Program-made: the position numbers and the translations under genes
Source of the DNA: Manihot esculenta
Taxonomy: Eukaryota > Streptophyta > Magnoliopsida > Malpighiales > Euphorbiaceae
Direction: 5' to 3'
Length of the DNA stretch: 64,000 nt
Assembly (NCBI RefSeq): GCF_001659605.2
Contig: NC_035162.2
Location: 13,225,248 to 13,289,247 of the forward strand
Shown here: positions 1 through 12,581 of the stretch, one piece after another
Position numbering within the stretch: position 1 is the stretch's first letter
How the letters are laid out: every line of letters begins with the position of its first letter
The notes under the pieces: generated by a model
What the model saw: only the letters and a program-made list of their open reading frames with translations
Told to the model about the DNA's origin: nothing
Databases searched by the model: none

Positions 1-785
1 ACTTTTCCCCATCCCTGACCCATGTAAGGAAACTGGGTAAAAGAGCCGTCACATTTAGCAATCAAACTAAAATCAGTCAGCTCAGAACAGTTTAAAATGA
101 TCATCAATGCTTACATAACTCGGCCTTACTTAGGAGTCCATATCCCCATCTCTCCCATCCATCTTCATGCCATCACCTGAAAAGTAGTCCAAAACCCTAG
201 AATGTAGCATCCTTGCTCACTCAGGGAAGGAAACAATGCTAACAATAACATCGTTCATAATGAATAAGCTCATGATGTTACCATGGAATCAACTGCTTTC
301 ACCTTTGATTCCATAATCTGCCAGTTGTGGCATTCAGATGAGAATGCAAAAGTTGAGTTTTTAATTCCAGTTTTGTCCCCTGTATGTTCATTTGAGCTTA
401 GCAGAATGGAGTAGTCTCACGTTTAAAAAACTACTTGCGATTATCTGAACCAATGCATCACATTTAAAATTACATCAGGTATTTCAGCTAAAATCCTAGA
501 TGAATTTCACAGCCTAATTATATAAAATGTTACTTCACAAGCTGCATTAATCATATTATATTGGTTAATTACTCGAATCTATCCAGGGATACATATTACA
601 ATTGCTATCAAACCCTACTGTCTAATCTTGACCACCCATCTTAGCAAGGTTGATAATTGAATTGATGCAGGGCGCTAAACTTTACCTTGATAGGCCAAGA
701 AACTTTAGATTTGCCATCAAACCTTCATCTCGGTATACAGTGTTGTCAACTGCCAAATAAATTTTACAGAGGCTATGGTTCTAAC
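1..785. other. 3' flank of MEI1 gene
   Basis: This stretch lies downstream of the MEI1 stop codon (the gene runs on the minus strand). It has no open frame with coding character and no RNA gene that I can recognise. It probably holds the MEI1 3'UTR and the start of the next intergenic region. The short open frame that begins near 687 on the plus strand is antisense to the last MEI1 exon and is not a gene. Confidence 0.5.
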
Positions 786-3700
786 TCAGGCCATGCTACT
801 TCGAGTTCGAACCCTATCTATAAGCATTTGCCTGCCCGACAAATCTTCTTCATAGCCAACAACCTACATTGTCAATGTGAAGCACCATCAGCAGAGTGGA
901 ATTCCATCCACCTAAAGGCAATACGCTAATATAAACACATTATAGCCATGCAATAAGCAAATTTATATCTTCATGAAACAACCAACCAACAAATTGCCAA
1001 TGAGTGAGAGCATAAACCTGCGACTCTGTTTGAGTTTCACTGAACCCATCATACATTCCTCTATTTACATCTGAAGAAGGATTAGGTAGCTCATCTCTTT
1101 TCCCAGTTCTGAAAAGAACCAAAAGCATAAAATAAAGGTTAAAAGGGGTTAAAAAAGAACTACATGAAATAAAAAGAGAGAAGCAAAACACCCCAAAAAG
1201 CCAAAATAAGAAATAAGTAAAAAAGAAAATTATATTTGTCAACTGGAAAGATCAATCAAGCTATTTACAGTAATAAATTTATCCAGGTAAAAAGAAAGTA
1301 TTAGAACTCATACATGTCGGATGGTGAAATAAGTTTATGCTTATAAAGTAGGGACTCATTATCATAAATCTACAGGACTAAACAGAAAAATTCAATGGCT
1401 GAGCAAACATTTGAATAAATAAAATTCAAGAATTACAAACGATAGCAATTAAAATAAATAACATCACTACCTATTTAACCAATGCTTAGGTAACCCAAGG
1501 ACATGGTGAGAGCCATGGTCTTCACCAAGTACTGTATCAGATGAATAAAGCTGTTTTCCCATCAAGGATTAGACAGAAGCAGAGATAGAATAATTATATG
1601 AAGAAAAATAATAATCAAAATATAGGATACATTTTTGTCACACCCATTCCTCCCTGGTGACTTCTGATCGTGAATCTGAAATTAAATCAGACAGCATAAA
1701 GTAATCTATAAACTAAACATCAAAAAAGCAATTGAAGAGTCATCAATGGTATAACCTTGCTTGTCTGCTCTAGTAAGTCTTCAATAGCAGCTGCTACATC
1801 AGGAACACTATGAGAAGGTTCTCCATTATCATTTTTATTGTTTCCTCCAACGAGATCTATCTTGCAGATTGAATCATCTAAATGAACTCCAGAAGAAAGC
1901 AGCTCCTTTTGAACATCACTTTCCGAAAGCCTTGCCTTTTTACAATAGTCACTGGATTCTTGGAGTTCTTCCCCAAGGCTGTTAATTCTACTACCACCTG
2001 TCAGACTTGGCGCATTTCTAAGGTTTTGTGACTGGCTTTCAAATTGAGATGGATTCTCTCCAGATATCATTCGATCAGCTTGAGTAGGAAACTGGCTCAC
2101 AGTGCATACTCCTGCATCCTGGTCTTGAGAAGTAACTTCTCTTGGACGAAAGTGATCCACTGTGACAACTTCATTCTGCAGCAGGTGTAGGTTGTATGCA
2201 AATATATTGAGAGGTCAACAATAAATGGTCACACAGATACACACAGCAAACATCATAAATATACCTGCCTGACACACTCATAAATCCACTCAGAAGTAAT
2301 CGAGCATATGCCCCACTTACAAGCAGCCTCATATTTTGGCCCACTGGTAAACTTGCATAGTAGATGAGTGACTTTTCTCGTCAGTTTCTCCACAAATTTA
2401 GCTCCAAGAACAAAGCACAAGTTTCTTAGGAGTAGTCTATCTTTCTCTTCATACTGTGAGATGCAAAATCGGAAGCTTTCAAAACCAGGCAAAGGAATCC
2501 GGCAAGGAAGTGGAGAATACATAATATGACCACCAACATCCAGCAAGCATCCATCCTTCAATAGCAATAATATTTAGTACAATTTTCAGTGTACTGGATT
2601 AGTGGATTATCAGATATTTAAACAAATAAAATAACCATTCAACTTAAACTATAAATTAAGGAGATGATCAAGTTAAACATAGAAATAGAAACAATAGATG
2701 CAGCAGCAGCAGCAACTAAGACAAGAATACATCATTCTGGTTCTACTTCAGCTGTTAATCTTGAAACACAAGCATATTTGATGCATAACCCAAAGAATGC
2801 TCCTAGGACATATCAAATGCAAATTGAAGTTCCCTATCTCCACTCCTTTCAATGCATACTCGATATAAAGCATAAGCCAAGACTAAGAAGAGTTCCAATA
2901 GAAGTCCCAAATTTTAGCCATTGCTCTCACATCTTGCATTAGAGTTTTTACAAATTCCCATTATAAGTTCCATCAATAAATAATCATGCAAAAATAAGAA
3001 AAACAATACTGAAAAACGTGTCATTAATTATTCAAAGGAGCATACCTCTAAACAAGATCTGACCCAATGACTGGATACATAAGTAGTTCGGGGGACATCT
3101 ACAGACCTTGGTACCACACCATGGCATTCAATGGTAAAGTGCACATTCTGTTTTACATGATCTTCCACCATATCCCCTCCCCCTTGACTCACCCACTGAA
3201 CAATTTCAGCTCTCTGAAAGGGTGAAAAAAGGTAGATGTAAAAAACAACTTAATATAGTTGGGAAACATTGCACAGAATGTTTAAAATGAGACCCTGGAC
3301 TTGAAGCATGAAACCAAATAAAAACTATTAAAATAATAAGAAGAAGAAAAAGAAAGGAGAGTACATATCCTCTCCTTAACTTGCCCACCAAACAATTTCA
3401 GCTTTCTGAAAGGGAAAAAGGTCAATGAAACATAAAAAGAGAATATATTTGGCAAAAATTGCGCAAAATGTTTTAAAAACTAAGAATGTGGACCTGCTGC
3501 ATGAAACCAAATAAAAATAGAAGTAGAGAAGAAAAGACAAAGAATGCATGGTTAAAGCATAAGCAATTCAAGCTAACAGGCATCAAAAGTAGACTTTATC
3601 TAAAATTTAAACAATTAGTGCATCAGAGAATCAACTGAATCTGTCACAACATACAGTATCCACTTAACTATAGATGTAGAAAATCACAAGTGACAAAAAC

Positions 3701-5899
3701 TTTAATTTGAAGTGCTTACCCTATCTTCAGGAAAGGAATCTGAAAAGTGAAATGTTTTTCCCTTGAAAACAGGAAATGGCTTCTGATTTTGATCCCTGGA
3801 ATCATGCTGCTTTCCATTCTTCTTTCGATTGTCAACAACAGATAACAGGTTCTGTTGAGACTGTCTCAAGGTTGTGTCCACAGTTATTCTGTTCAGGTTG
3901 ATTTCTGGTTTCTCTTCCTTGTCTTTCTCCAAAAATGAGGCCTTCCCATTGCCAAAGTTTGTACCACCCATTAAATGATCAGAGTGAAGGCTTGAATGGG
4001 TACTGGAGACTCTACCTTGATTCATGCTAGCCATGCCAACTAGTGCTCCTTTAATGGAGTTTGCAGAATCTATGTAATCAGGACATAGAGTTAAGAGAAC
4101 AAAACGAAAAGCAAGACAGAAATTCCTAAATAATGAGAATAATCAAGCCCATGAAAATAAAAACAACACACATCATATCTCCAGCACAAACATGAATTGA
4201 AAAGGAAGAAAGAAAAAGGAAAAGGAAAAACAAAACAAAGAGAACCAGAAATGATCATGATAAAGTAATACGAAAACCTTTAGGAAGAAGTAAATCATAG
4301 GCAATATGTTTCCTGAGAACAGGGGTTTCTTTCCTTTCACGATCACAATCTTCAAGCCAGGTTGGTCTAACCACATTAATAACACCCAAGGCAGCAAGGC
4401 CCCTCAGCTCCTTTTTTTCACTGGGAGAAAACATATAACCACATGTGAAACCAAGAGTGTAGGAATCCAAATAAGATGATCCTCAAATACCAACCCAAAA
4501 GCAGAGAGAAATAATGAAACATAAAACATCATCAGATAGAGATCACAAGTTAGCAAGTCGAGGCATTTCTGAAAATTCACCCGATGTAAATGAGAAGATA
4601 ACCAAGCAATGCATTTAAATACTTTGATAGTGCCGTTAATTCAGAGCAGACTTACACCTCTGTTGGAGCCCCAACTACAATGTGTGTTAATTTATCGTTG
4701 AATGACATATACCGAGAACCCCCACCTCTTCGCACCATATTAACTAATTTACGCAGCTCAGAAGCTTCAAAGCCAACAAGTGATATCCTACACTCTGACA
4801 AGTAGAGTTCACTATCTTCAGACTGAGAGTCATTGGCTATACAACTATCAAGGTTTGTTTCATTTGTGGGGTTCTCTGCAGGGATTTCATCATCTCCTGC
4901 TTTCATAAAGACAGGAGGATCTGAAAACATGGAAGACATGTTCTGCGAGAGGGTAGCTTCTAAATCTGACTCAGGAAACACTGCACAAGGAAAATCTGGG
5001 GAACTAGATTCTGCAGCAATGGAGGACTGCACAGATAGTGAATTTACAATATTGTTGTCTTGGATAGGCTGTGCCACTGAGGGACACTTCAAATTTTTAT
5101 TTGAAGATATAGAACCACCTTGAACAGGATAAGACTCCTCGTTAAGACATGCTACTCATCAAAGAATAAAAATTCAAAGTCAGCACAACCCATACAAATG
5201 AGGTGAATAATTAAAGCTGATATATTATAAATGCTAAGTGAACCAGAATTTGCATGATACGGTTAGTGTTAGCATTACCTCGTCTAGCAACAGATTGATC
5301 AAACCATTTCCGGGTTACAATATGAATATGGCCCCACCTTCGAGCAACCTTGTACTTATCACCTTCAGGAGCTTATGGGCAGTCAAGAAAACAAATAAAG
5401 CCATCCTTAATTAATGCTTCAGAAACCTTTAGGAGACAAATTTTGTCAGGAAACACAGATTTGCAGGAAAATGGTTCTATAAAGGGGAAATTTTTTTTCT
5501 TTTTAAAATTCTTATAATTTTAGTGAAACTCTTTTCAAAATGCAGACAAGGCATTTTGGGAACTAATTATCTGTCATCTCAAAGCATGCAAGAAGCAGCA
5601 CTAGCTTGAGTGCTTCACCATTAGATAATGTTACAACTTCCACATCCAACAGTTGCAAAGGTAGATAGATTACTATAGTTAATAGTCTAACCTAACACGT
5701 ATCACACAGGAAGCTTGGGCAACTTTGGTCACTAGGAAAACCTACATATACATTAAAATATTTATATCATACTTTCCGTTATCAGGATTATAAAATTTAA
5801 GAAAGGAATTTTACAATTTTCTAGATCAGGAAACACACGATTTTGTAAGCCCTAAAAGTTCAATTGCACAGCACATGAAAATGCAAGTGTGTGTGTGTG

Positions 5900-5936
<37 letters not shown>

Positions 5937-8897
5937 ATCATTGATAAGGCAGTCTAAGATAGGCAATTAAAAGTAATTGGAAGATTCCATAAAAAAATGC
6001 ACCTTTGCAATATAAGGATGATGAAGGTTTATGCAATAAACCATATATTCCAAGGATTTGTTATTTCTAAGAAAAACATTGAAAAGGAAGAGAGTGGAAC
6101 AAATGAATGAACCAAAACCAGATAAATGTCTTAATGAAAAGGATATATCACAGATCAAATGTGTGCACTTCTTCGTCAGCTCAGCAGAGTATTTCCCACC
6201 ATTTTGCGTGATAATTTTTTCAATTTCCTTCCGCTCATCTGAAAAGGGCCAATAAACCAGTTATAAAATCAGAATTGTTTATTAGAAACAAGTAATAGCC
6301 ACAAACAACAACTGGCTTGTATCAAAACCTGCAGGTATCCTGGTAACACATATCATTAATCCAGAAAAGGGAAGGACCCGGTATGATTCTTGAGGAACAA
6401 CACGATGCTCGCTCCAGCATTGATATAACCAATTAATAGTTACAATTGGTTTCTTCAGAACATTTAGAGCCCACTGCAAAAAAGAGGGACATTACAAAAA
6501 GGCAGCACTTACTCATTGAAGTACATAATACATGATCCAAAAATATCCTGAATCTCCTCATCAAGGATATTAAAGCTTCAACTGTAATAAAGCAGATGGT
6601 GGTGATGATTGTTTGGTGCTGTGGTGAAAGGTTTCTCCAAAGTCCTAAAGGCATGTTATTAAGGAGCTAAAATTTTGTGGATGAGCCACCTTGTGCACAA
6701 ATCTTAACCTTACGGCCACGTCTAGAAAACCTAGAATCTGACTTTCCAAAGACTAACACTAGCTTAACAACCACTATCCAATGAGGAACAAAACTTTCAA
6801 AGGAACCAAATCAGCTTTCCTACATAACTTAATTCACCATTATTAGATCCATAGGTAGAAACATCAACTTCAGACTCAAATCCAAAGAGATGTCCTAATA
6901 TGCATTGGAAGTATCCAAGACACTAAAGTGGATTCCTCCTAGGGCTGAGCAGTATTCGGTTCAAACCGAAAAAACCGACCGAATCGAATTAATTTCAAAA
7001 TTCGGTTCGGTTTTTTATTCAATTCGGTTCGGTTCGGTTTTTAATTTTAAAAATTTCGGTTATTTCGGTTCGATTCGGTTTTGATCAGAAAAAAATTGAA
7101 AAAACCAAACTGAATCTATTAGTGATAATAATATATTATTTTCAATAATATAGAGAAATTAAATTATATTAAGATTAAAATATTTTAATTAAATTTTAAA
7201 ATATTAAAAATAAAGTGTAAAAAATAAAAAAAAATTATTAAAAATCGAAACTGATCAAACCGAATCGAATTGAACCGAATCAGACCGGTTCGGTTCGATT
7301 CGGTTCCTGACCAAAATCGGTTCGGTTCAGTTTTCATAAATACTAAAATTTCGGTTTTCGGTTTATTTGGTTCGGTTCGGTTTTGAACCGAACCGACCGA
7401 ATGCTCACCCCTAATTCCTCCATAACACTCTAAACCAATTTAGTCTTATTAACACTCACATGCATACCTCATGGCAGATGGAGAAAAAGAGAGAAATCAT
7501 GGATATTAAATGGATCACTCCTATATGAAGCAAAATAATTTATAAGAATGTGAATTAACAATAGCTTTCAAGGGCAGTGCTAGACCTTGTACTTTGCAGC
7601 CAAAACATTCTTTACAATGACGAAACTAACATCCAAAGATGCCTTTGCAAGCAACTGACCACCCATTGCTGTTACCAACTTTTCTATCTTGTCCTGTTTC
7701 ATAATTATAAGCATTGGAAAAAATCAGCAACAAAAGCTCCCATTTGGTGGAGGGGAAAGGGGGAGTAAGAGAGTGATAGAGAAAAGCAATAGGTACTCCA
7801 AAGAACAATGTAACTTGACCTTTAAGGCATCCAATATACCCACACAGACACATACATAGTTCCAGTTAAAGCAATCTTCCTTGTAATGGAGCTGAGGCCT
7901 TATTGTCTAGTAAGATATTACAATTCTTTTACCTTTTATATCTCCTTTTATAAAAAGAATACCTTTTCAACCATTTCAAAGCCGGATGCCAGAACTTTGA
8001 CACCATCCATTGCAAGACAACATGTGAAGCCTTGTTTAGGCAGTGCTCTATGCTCTTTTGCACATGAAAGCACACACTGAGGACCTGCCCAATATTACAT
8101 GAGCCCAAAAATAAGAACAATGTTAGCAATATGTGCACAAAATACAAGACAAAAGCTAGAGCACTGAGTTAATTTCAGTCACAATTCATCACTCTTGCTA
8201 TGCCTCCTGATTAATTGACCTTTTTTCATTGCCTACATATATAACTCAAAAATACGGGAAACTGATTGCATCTTTTTAACCACCTATTTATTTAAGAATA
8301 TATATAGTAGAAAACAATCTTCAATGAGGAAAAAATAAAAAAAGATCAGGATGTATCCTAAATAAGAGAATGAACTGAGATTTATCACATTAATCCCGTC
8401 TTTTTGCCATTTCTTTATTTATAAACTAATTAATTTTGTGATATTCCAGTATAGAAACTTCAGAATAAACTAAGGGATGATCACAAGCTATTATCAGAAA
8501 CGAAATTCCATAAATTACATTAACAACACGACAAAAAAAAATATCACAAAAAAAAAAAAGTAAAAACAAAAGAAGGTAACAGTACCTAGCAAATTACAGC
8601 CTCTAGCTCTGAGATCCTCGAATTTCTCCTGAAAACAATAGGGAAAAAAATTGAAAAACCTAATTGAAGCAAACTAAACTAGAAATGGCAGGAACTATGT
8701 TAATTGCAATTACTTACGTGATCAGGAGAGGAGATGATGTGATAATCATTGGGGCCATTCCTTGAAGGATCGCAGCAGAGAAAGACTTCGGCACCGTTGA
8801 GCTTGAGAGCATCAAGAAGAGTGTCGAAGACTTCCGGCGGCACCAGGTTCCTGGACATGAAGACATTCGCTCCTTTGAATGTCTTCGCCTTCAACAT
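786..8897 (-). CDS. MEI1: MEI1-like multi-BRCT (TopBP1-type) protein, 17 exons
   Basis: Exons on the minus strand: 8897-8718, 8628-8586, 8084-7963, 7693-7586, 6473-6329, 6238-6147, 5372-5279, 5151-4656, 4420-4278, 4069-3720, 3213-3046, 2555-2265, 2175-1756, 1675-1631, 1550-1471, 1108-1018, 863-786. All phases join into one frame of 981 residues, close to the roughly 970 of Arabidopsis MEI1 (from memory). BRCT-like repeats lie near residues 5-90, 100-175, 187-275, 380-470, 577-660 and 670-750; each shows the late Trp of the fold, as in WLYQCW, RKWFDQS, PTWLEDC, SHWVRSC and EWIYECV. The N-terminus (FKGANVFMSRNLVPPEVFDT) and the C-terminus (GYEEDLSGRQMLIDRVRTRS) are family-typical. The family is nuclear, binds phosphoproteins at DNA damage, and acts in meiotic DNA repair. 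Two introns look U12-type and intron 4 carries a hAT-like insertion. The first and last exons are tiny and easy for gene predictors to miss. Only the intron 6 acceptor is doubtful. Confidence 0.93.
1551..1630 (-). other. U12-type GT-AG intron (MEI1 intron 14)
   Basis: This 80-nt intron starts with GTATCCTAT, one base from the U12 donor consensus RTATCCTTT. TCCTTGAT, a full match to the U12 branch-site consensus TCCTTRAY, lies about 11 nt before the terminal CAG, and there is no polypyrimidine tract between them. Joining the flanking exons at these sites keeps the reading frame: the codons change from GACAAAAAT to CTTTATTCA without a stop. Donor, branch site and spacing together make minor-spliceosome removal likely. 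Confidence 0.8.
5373..6146 (-). other. U12-type AT-AA intron (MEI1 intron 6)
   Basis: The donor reads GAT|ATATCCTTTTC, an exact match to the AT-type U12 donor ATATCCTTT. TTTCTTGAC, one base from the U12 branch consensus, sits about 10 nt before the 3' end. The frame and the family alignment (THLICD then APEGDKYKVA) require the next exon to begin at the G of GCTCCTGAA, which gives an AT-AA intron. Using the adjacent AG shifts the frame into a stop. An alternative GT donor 5 nt upstream with that AG keeps the frame but drops two residues. Confidence 0.65.
5886..5934. repeat. (GT)n-(GA)n compound microsatellite
   Basis: About seven GT units are followed, after a short break, by about sixteen GA units, inside the U12-type intron 6 of MEI1. 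Such a tract is expected to vary in length between individuals. Confidence 0.95.
6932..7421. mobile_element. hAT-like miniature element in MEI1 intron 4
   Basis: A 474-bp element (6940-7413) is bounded by a perfect 8-bp direct repeat, ATTCCTCC, at 6932-6939 and 7414-7421. Its ends are inverted copies: TAGGGCTGAGCA on the left and TAGGGGTGAGCA on the reverse of the right end. An 8-bp target duplication and TAGGG-type termini are typical of hAT transposons. The inner sequence is a foldback: runs of the TTCGGTT unit at both ends in opposite orientation around an AT-rich centre. It has no coding capacity, so it would be non-autonomous. Confidence 0.85.
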
Positions 8898-9824
8898 CTT
8901 CTATAGGGAGACAGACGGTCTTCACGGAGCTTTCCTGCTTCAATTGCACCAATTGTACGGTGAAGGAGAGCGGTGGCGAGTGCAGGTGAGTTAGGTTTTT
9001 TGTGCGTCTGGAGAGTGATAGTTTTTGAATTCAGGAGATTATGTGAATAAAAAGGGGGAAAGAAAATAATTAAAAGACGCGGGAATAATATAATACTGAA
9101 AGATGCTGATAAGGTGCATCGATCGTATTCGTAATGGACCCTTTTTCATGTAGACAAAAAATAAAAAAATAGTCTAAACGGCATGCCGTGCCTGTAATTT
9201 TTTTTTTTTTCATTAAGTAGAGCTCATAAGGTTTAATATTAAATTCTTTTTAACTTGGATTTTAGAAAGAAATATCAATAAATACAAATGTGAAAATTGT
9301 AATTTTAACTAGATTATTTCCCCCATTTAAAAAAAAAAACTAGATTATTTCCATAAGTAAATAAGCTGCATATCTCATTACAAAGCAGACTTAAGTAGAG
9401 ATTAGGCCGGAATTAATAAAAGAATAAATCAATGCTATATGTAGCAAATATAAATTTCATAAGGTTTAATATTAAATTCTTTTTAATTTGGATTTTAAAA
9501 AGAAAGAACAACCGTCCAGTTTTGTTTATTAAACCGTTTTTAAATTTTATGAGAAAAATTATTATTTAATATTTATTAAATTTATTCATATTTAAACTCC
9601 ATTAATTTATAAAAAATAATTTATTTTTAAAAAATATTTTCACGAAAATATTCTCCTTAAAAAAAGTTATTTTTCTTAAAATAAAAAAATTTAATGTTTA
9701 TCCATAATTTAAATTTCTTGAAAAATAAATTCCCTCAGTTCACTAGCCAATATTCAAAGGAGAATTAATCTAAATATATTCGATGACCGTCGATTTCTTC
9801 TACTCTGAACCAGACCGGATTCAA
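8898..9824. other. AT-rich intergenic region with a direct repeat
   Basis: The part next to 8897 should contain the MEI1 promoter and 5'UTR. A segment of about 50 bp at 9225-9276 (beginning CATAAGGTTTAATATTAAAT) recurs in direct orientation at 9458-9509 with a few changes. I see no gene here. Confidence 0.6.
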
Positions 9825-10420
9825 GAGGAGAATAATGACCCAAAATCTATTCAGCCCTTCTTAGACTTAGACTGACCAACTTAGCATCTCGGATCTCGAC
9901 CCAGACACGCCGGGCCGGATGGATTACCCGCGAGTCCAGATTCAGCAGAAAGAAGCTCAATCCGATGATATGATGTGAGGGAGAGGAGCTGGTCCAATCA
10001 CTTCACAGCCTAGCCCGCACGCGTGCCGAGAAAATTAAATAGCCGCCTAGCATAGAGAGATCTGACACATCCGTACGTACGGGTCTTAGTAATATAAATA
10101 GGTAGCACAATAACAGAGAGGTGGAAGACATCAGAGACATGTAAAAAAGGAGAAGGTATCTTCTTTAGGGGGTTATCTTTTTTAGGGGGTTTTCTTCTTC
10201 CGACTTCCTTTTAGGATCCATATTTTTTATTTTATTTTTCTCTGCAACTCTGCCGTATTTATACTACACTGGTTCATGAATCTGACTTAAACGTTGGAGG
10301 GTCTCTACCGGGACATCCCCAGTATACTCATGACCATCTTTTTTTATTTTGCAGATCATTTCATTAAATTGAATATTAAGAGACCCATATGATGGATCAA
10401 GAAAAAAACTAGACATATCA
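9825..10420 (+). repeat. Probable degraded solo LTR (Ty3/gypsy-like)
   Basis: This block is richer in GC than its surroundings. It carries an LTR-like order of signals: a TATA-type box (AATATAAATA near 10091), pyrimidine-rich stretches with TTTAGGGGGTT repeats, and a U5-like segment containing CTGACTTAAACGTTGGAGGG, which resembles the end region of Tat/Ogre-type plant LTRs. No partner LTR, primer site or coding domain is present. The exact ends cannot be placed. Confidence 0.45.
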
Positions 10421-12581
10421 TAGAATAAAAGGAAAATCAGATTTATCAGTATCAAATAAATTACTCATTTAGTTTCATTCGATTTAAAAATTTTTGAAAA
10501 TAATTTTATTTCATTAAATTATAGGAGAAATTATTTTTTTACTATTTACTCTTATTAATATTAGAAATAACCAATAGTTTACACTTATCCATTATCATTA
10601 ATTAATCTTAACGGTATTATTACTTTTCTACCTTTGTGCGCAATAACGGCATTGCATAGGCACCAAAATTAAACATAAAAATAATAGGAGAAAGAAAAGG
10701 AAAAACAATAAAGATTCAAAGTTAGACGTTAACTAGAATAATTAGTAGAAAGAGAAAATCCTCTCATTCTCTTCTTCTTTCTTGGCGTTGGACCTTTCTT
10801 ATTGTCAGTGTGCATTCAGCCTTCCTCAGCCACATCATGGGGCTGTAAGTCTCCTCTTCTCATTGCCTAATTGGAGTTGTAGTTATTATTCTTTTATTGT
10901 TGCTTTATTCCTTTGGGGCAATGGTACTTGTGTGGTTTAAGAGTTTTTCTTTTAGGTATTCAATAGTTGGTTTGATTAAATTTAGATCCAAATCATTTTC
11001 ACACTCGTTATAATACATAATTTATTGATTTTATAACTAAATTCAATTCAAACCATATTTATTTTCATTGGTTAATCAATGATTAATATTTAAATCATCT
11101 ACTACCTTCACACCACATCAATTATTAAAATTAATTTATTAATTAATAGTATAGTAATAATGAAATATTATATTTTTAATAATAATAGAGATAAAAAAAT
11201 ATATAATTAGTATTATATTCAAAATAAACATAAAAATTAAAAAAGAAGGTAAAGTTAGAATTTGAGATATGTAATTGAATATAAAATGATTTTATTGATT
11301 AACTAATCAAATTAATAAAAAAATTTAAATTAAATATTCAAATCAATTCAGCATAACTAATTAACTAAATTTATTGATTCTGATTGATTTGGTTGAATGT
11401 CATAAATTGAACCGATTTATGAACACTCTATTCATTAATTATTTTATTTTATTGCGTTGTTAGTGTTGGTTCCGGCAATATTATGTATATTACTATTCCA
11501 TATCCCTCTCCATCATCCTTTTTCTTTATAAAATTGAATAGAAGGATTCACAAATTATGATGCTAATTTTGCTACAACTATCCATAAATAGTTAAAACTT
11601 TTATATAAGCTAAACTAAGCAATAAAGTAACTCTTTCCCTCTGCCTCAAGTTGTCTTGCAGTAGCTTTCATAGCTTGACCTACGGTAGTACGTCGACCAA
11701 TCTCAAGTCCAACAAAAGCAAGTCGAATAGGTGTCAACTGCTTCAAATTTGTTCTTTTTTATGTTTTGGGAAGACAAAGGTCCCTAGCAGCTATTCCTTT
11801 CAAACGACCAATCTTGAAGATGCAATAAAGTGTAGAAGTTCTGCTTGGCTTCCTCCTTTGAACACTGACGATGATTTTGGCTTGGCTTGCTTCTCGGATT
11901 ATAAACCTTTTTTTCACCTAGTATGCTTAGATCTATGTTTGGTACAAGTTCCCAACTCTTTAGTATGTGGTTAACCATGACTTGAATAATGACCACTCCC
12001 CATCTCATCGTGCTACAACCTTGTTGCTTTTTTTTAGGATTTGTGGTCATCTCACTGTGCTACAGCTGTTTCTGTTTTTTTTTAAAAGGATTTGCGTTCA
12101 ATTATAAGAAAACCTAATATTGCATGTTTGCGCCTTGATGAACTGGATCTTTCCAGAGATCTATTTTTCTCGTTTTCGGTGTTTCTGAGCCTACGGGGTT
12201 GGCCCGAGTTCAATAGCAACAGTGGAGTTTCTTCCTTAGCTGCTAGGGTTTCGTGTTGGATGTCTTAGGCCGGGACCGGGATCAAAATCTAAAATTGGGC
12301 TGAGCCCATCTCTTTTAATGCAATACAATCTATCTTCCAACCAAAAAGAAAAAGAGTTGCACGTCAAAGCAATGCTTTAATCGCATTAAGAAAATACAGC
12401 ATTCTGCCATCCCCAATTTCCAGTCAGAAATCTAACAACGCACCATTCAACACTTAATTACAAAAATGGTAGCAAGCGGCTGGTCAGAATTAATAAAGCC
12501 TGCTGAAGACAAAATAAAGAAGAAACATTTTGTTACACAATTACTTCTGTGGTGTAAACTTCCTAATCCAACTATATTGCG
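10421..12581. other. Intergenic region, probably degraded repeats
   Basis: AT-rich DNA separates MEI1 from ubinuclein. The stretch 12180-12350 ends in TTTTAATGCAATACAATC followed by an A-rich tail, which resembles the 3' end of a plant L1-type LINE. The open frame at 11651-11974 has no recognisable domain. ATGGGGCTGTAAGT near 10838 looks like a short first exon with a donor site, but no continuation could be found. No gene is called. Confidence 0.4.

Noticed and set aside
687..929. Plus-strand open frame, and a GGTTCGAACTC stretch like a tRNA B box on the minus strand
   Set aside because: The sequence is the last MEI1 exon read on the minus strand (IDRVRTRS). No tRNA A box or cloverleaf is apparent around it.
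4833..5123. 96-codon plus-strand open frame
   Set aside because: It is antisense to MEI1 exon 8, which has the correct domain content and splice sites.
10838..10860. ATGGGGCTGTAAGT, resembling a short first exon with donor
   Set aside because: No downstream exons with a recognisable product could be joined to it.
11651..11974. 107-codon open frame in intergenic DNA
   Set aside because: It has no recognisable domain and the neighbourhood looks like degraded repeats.
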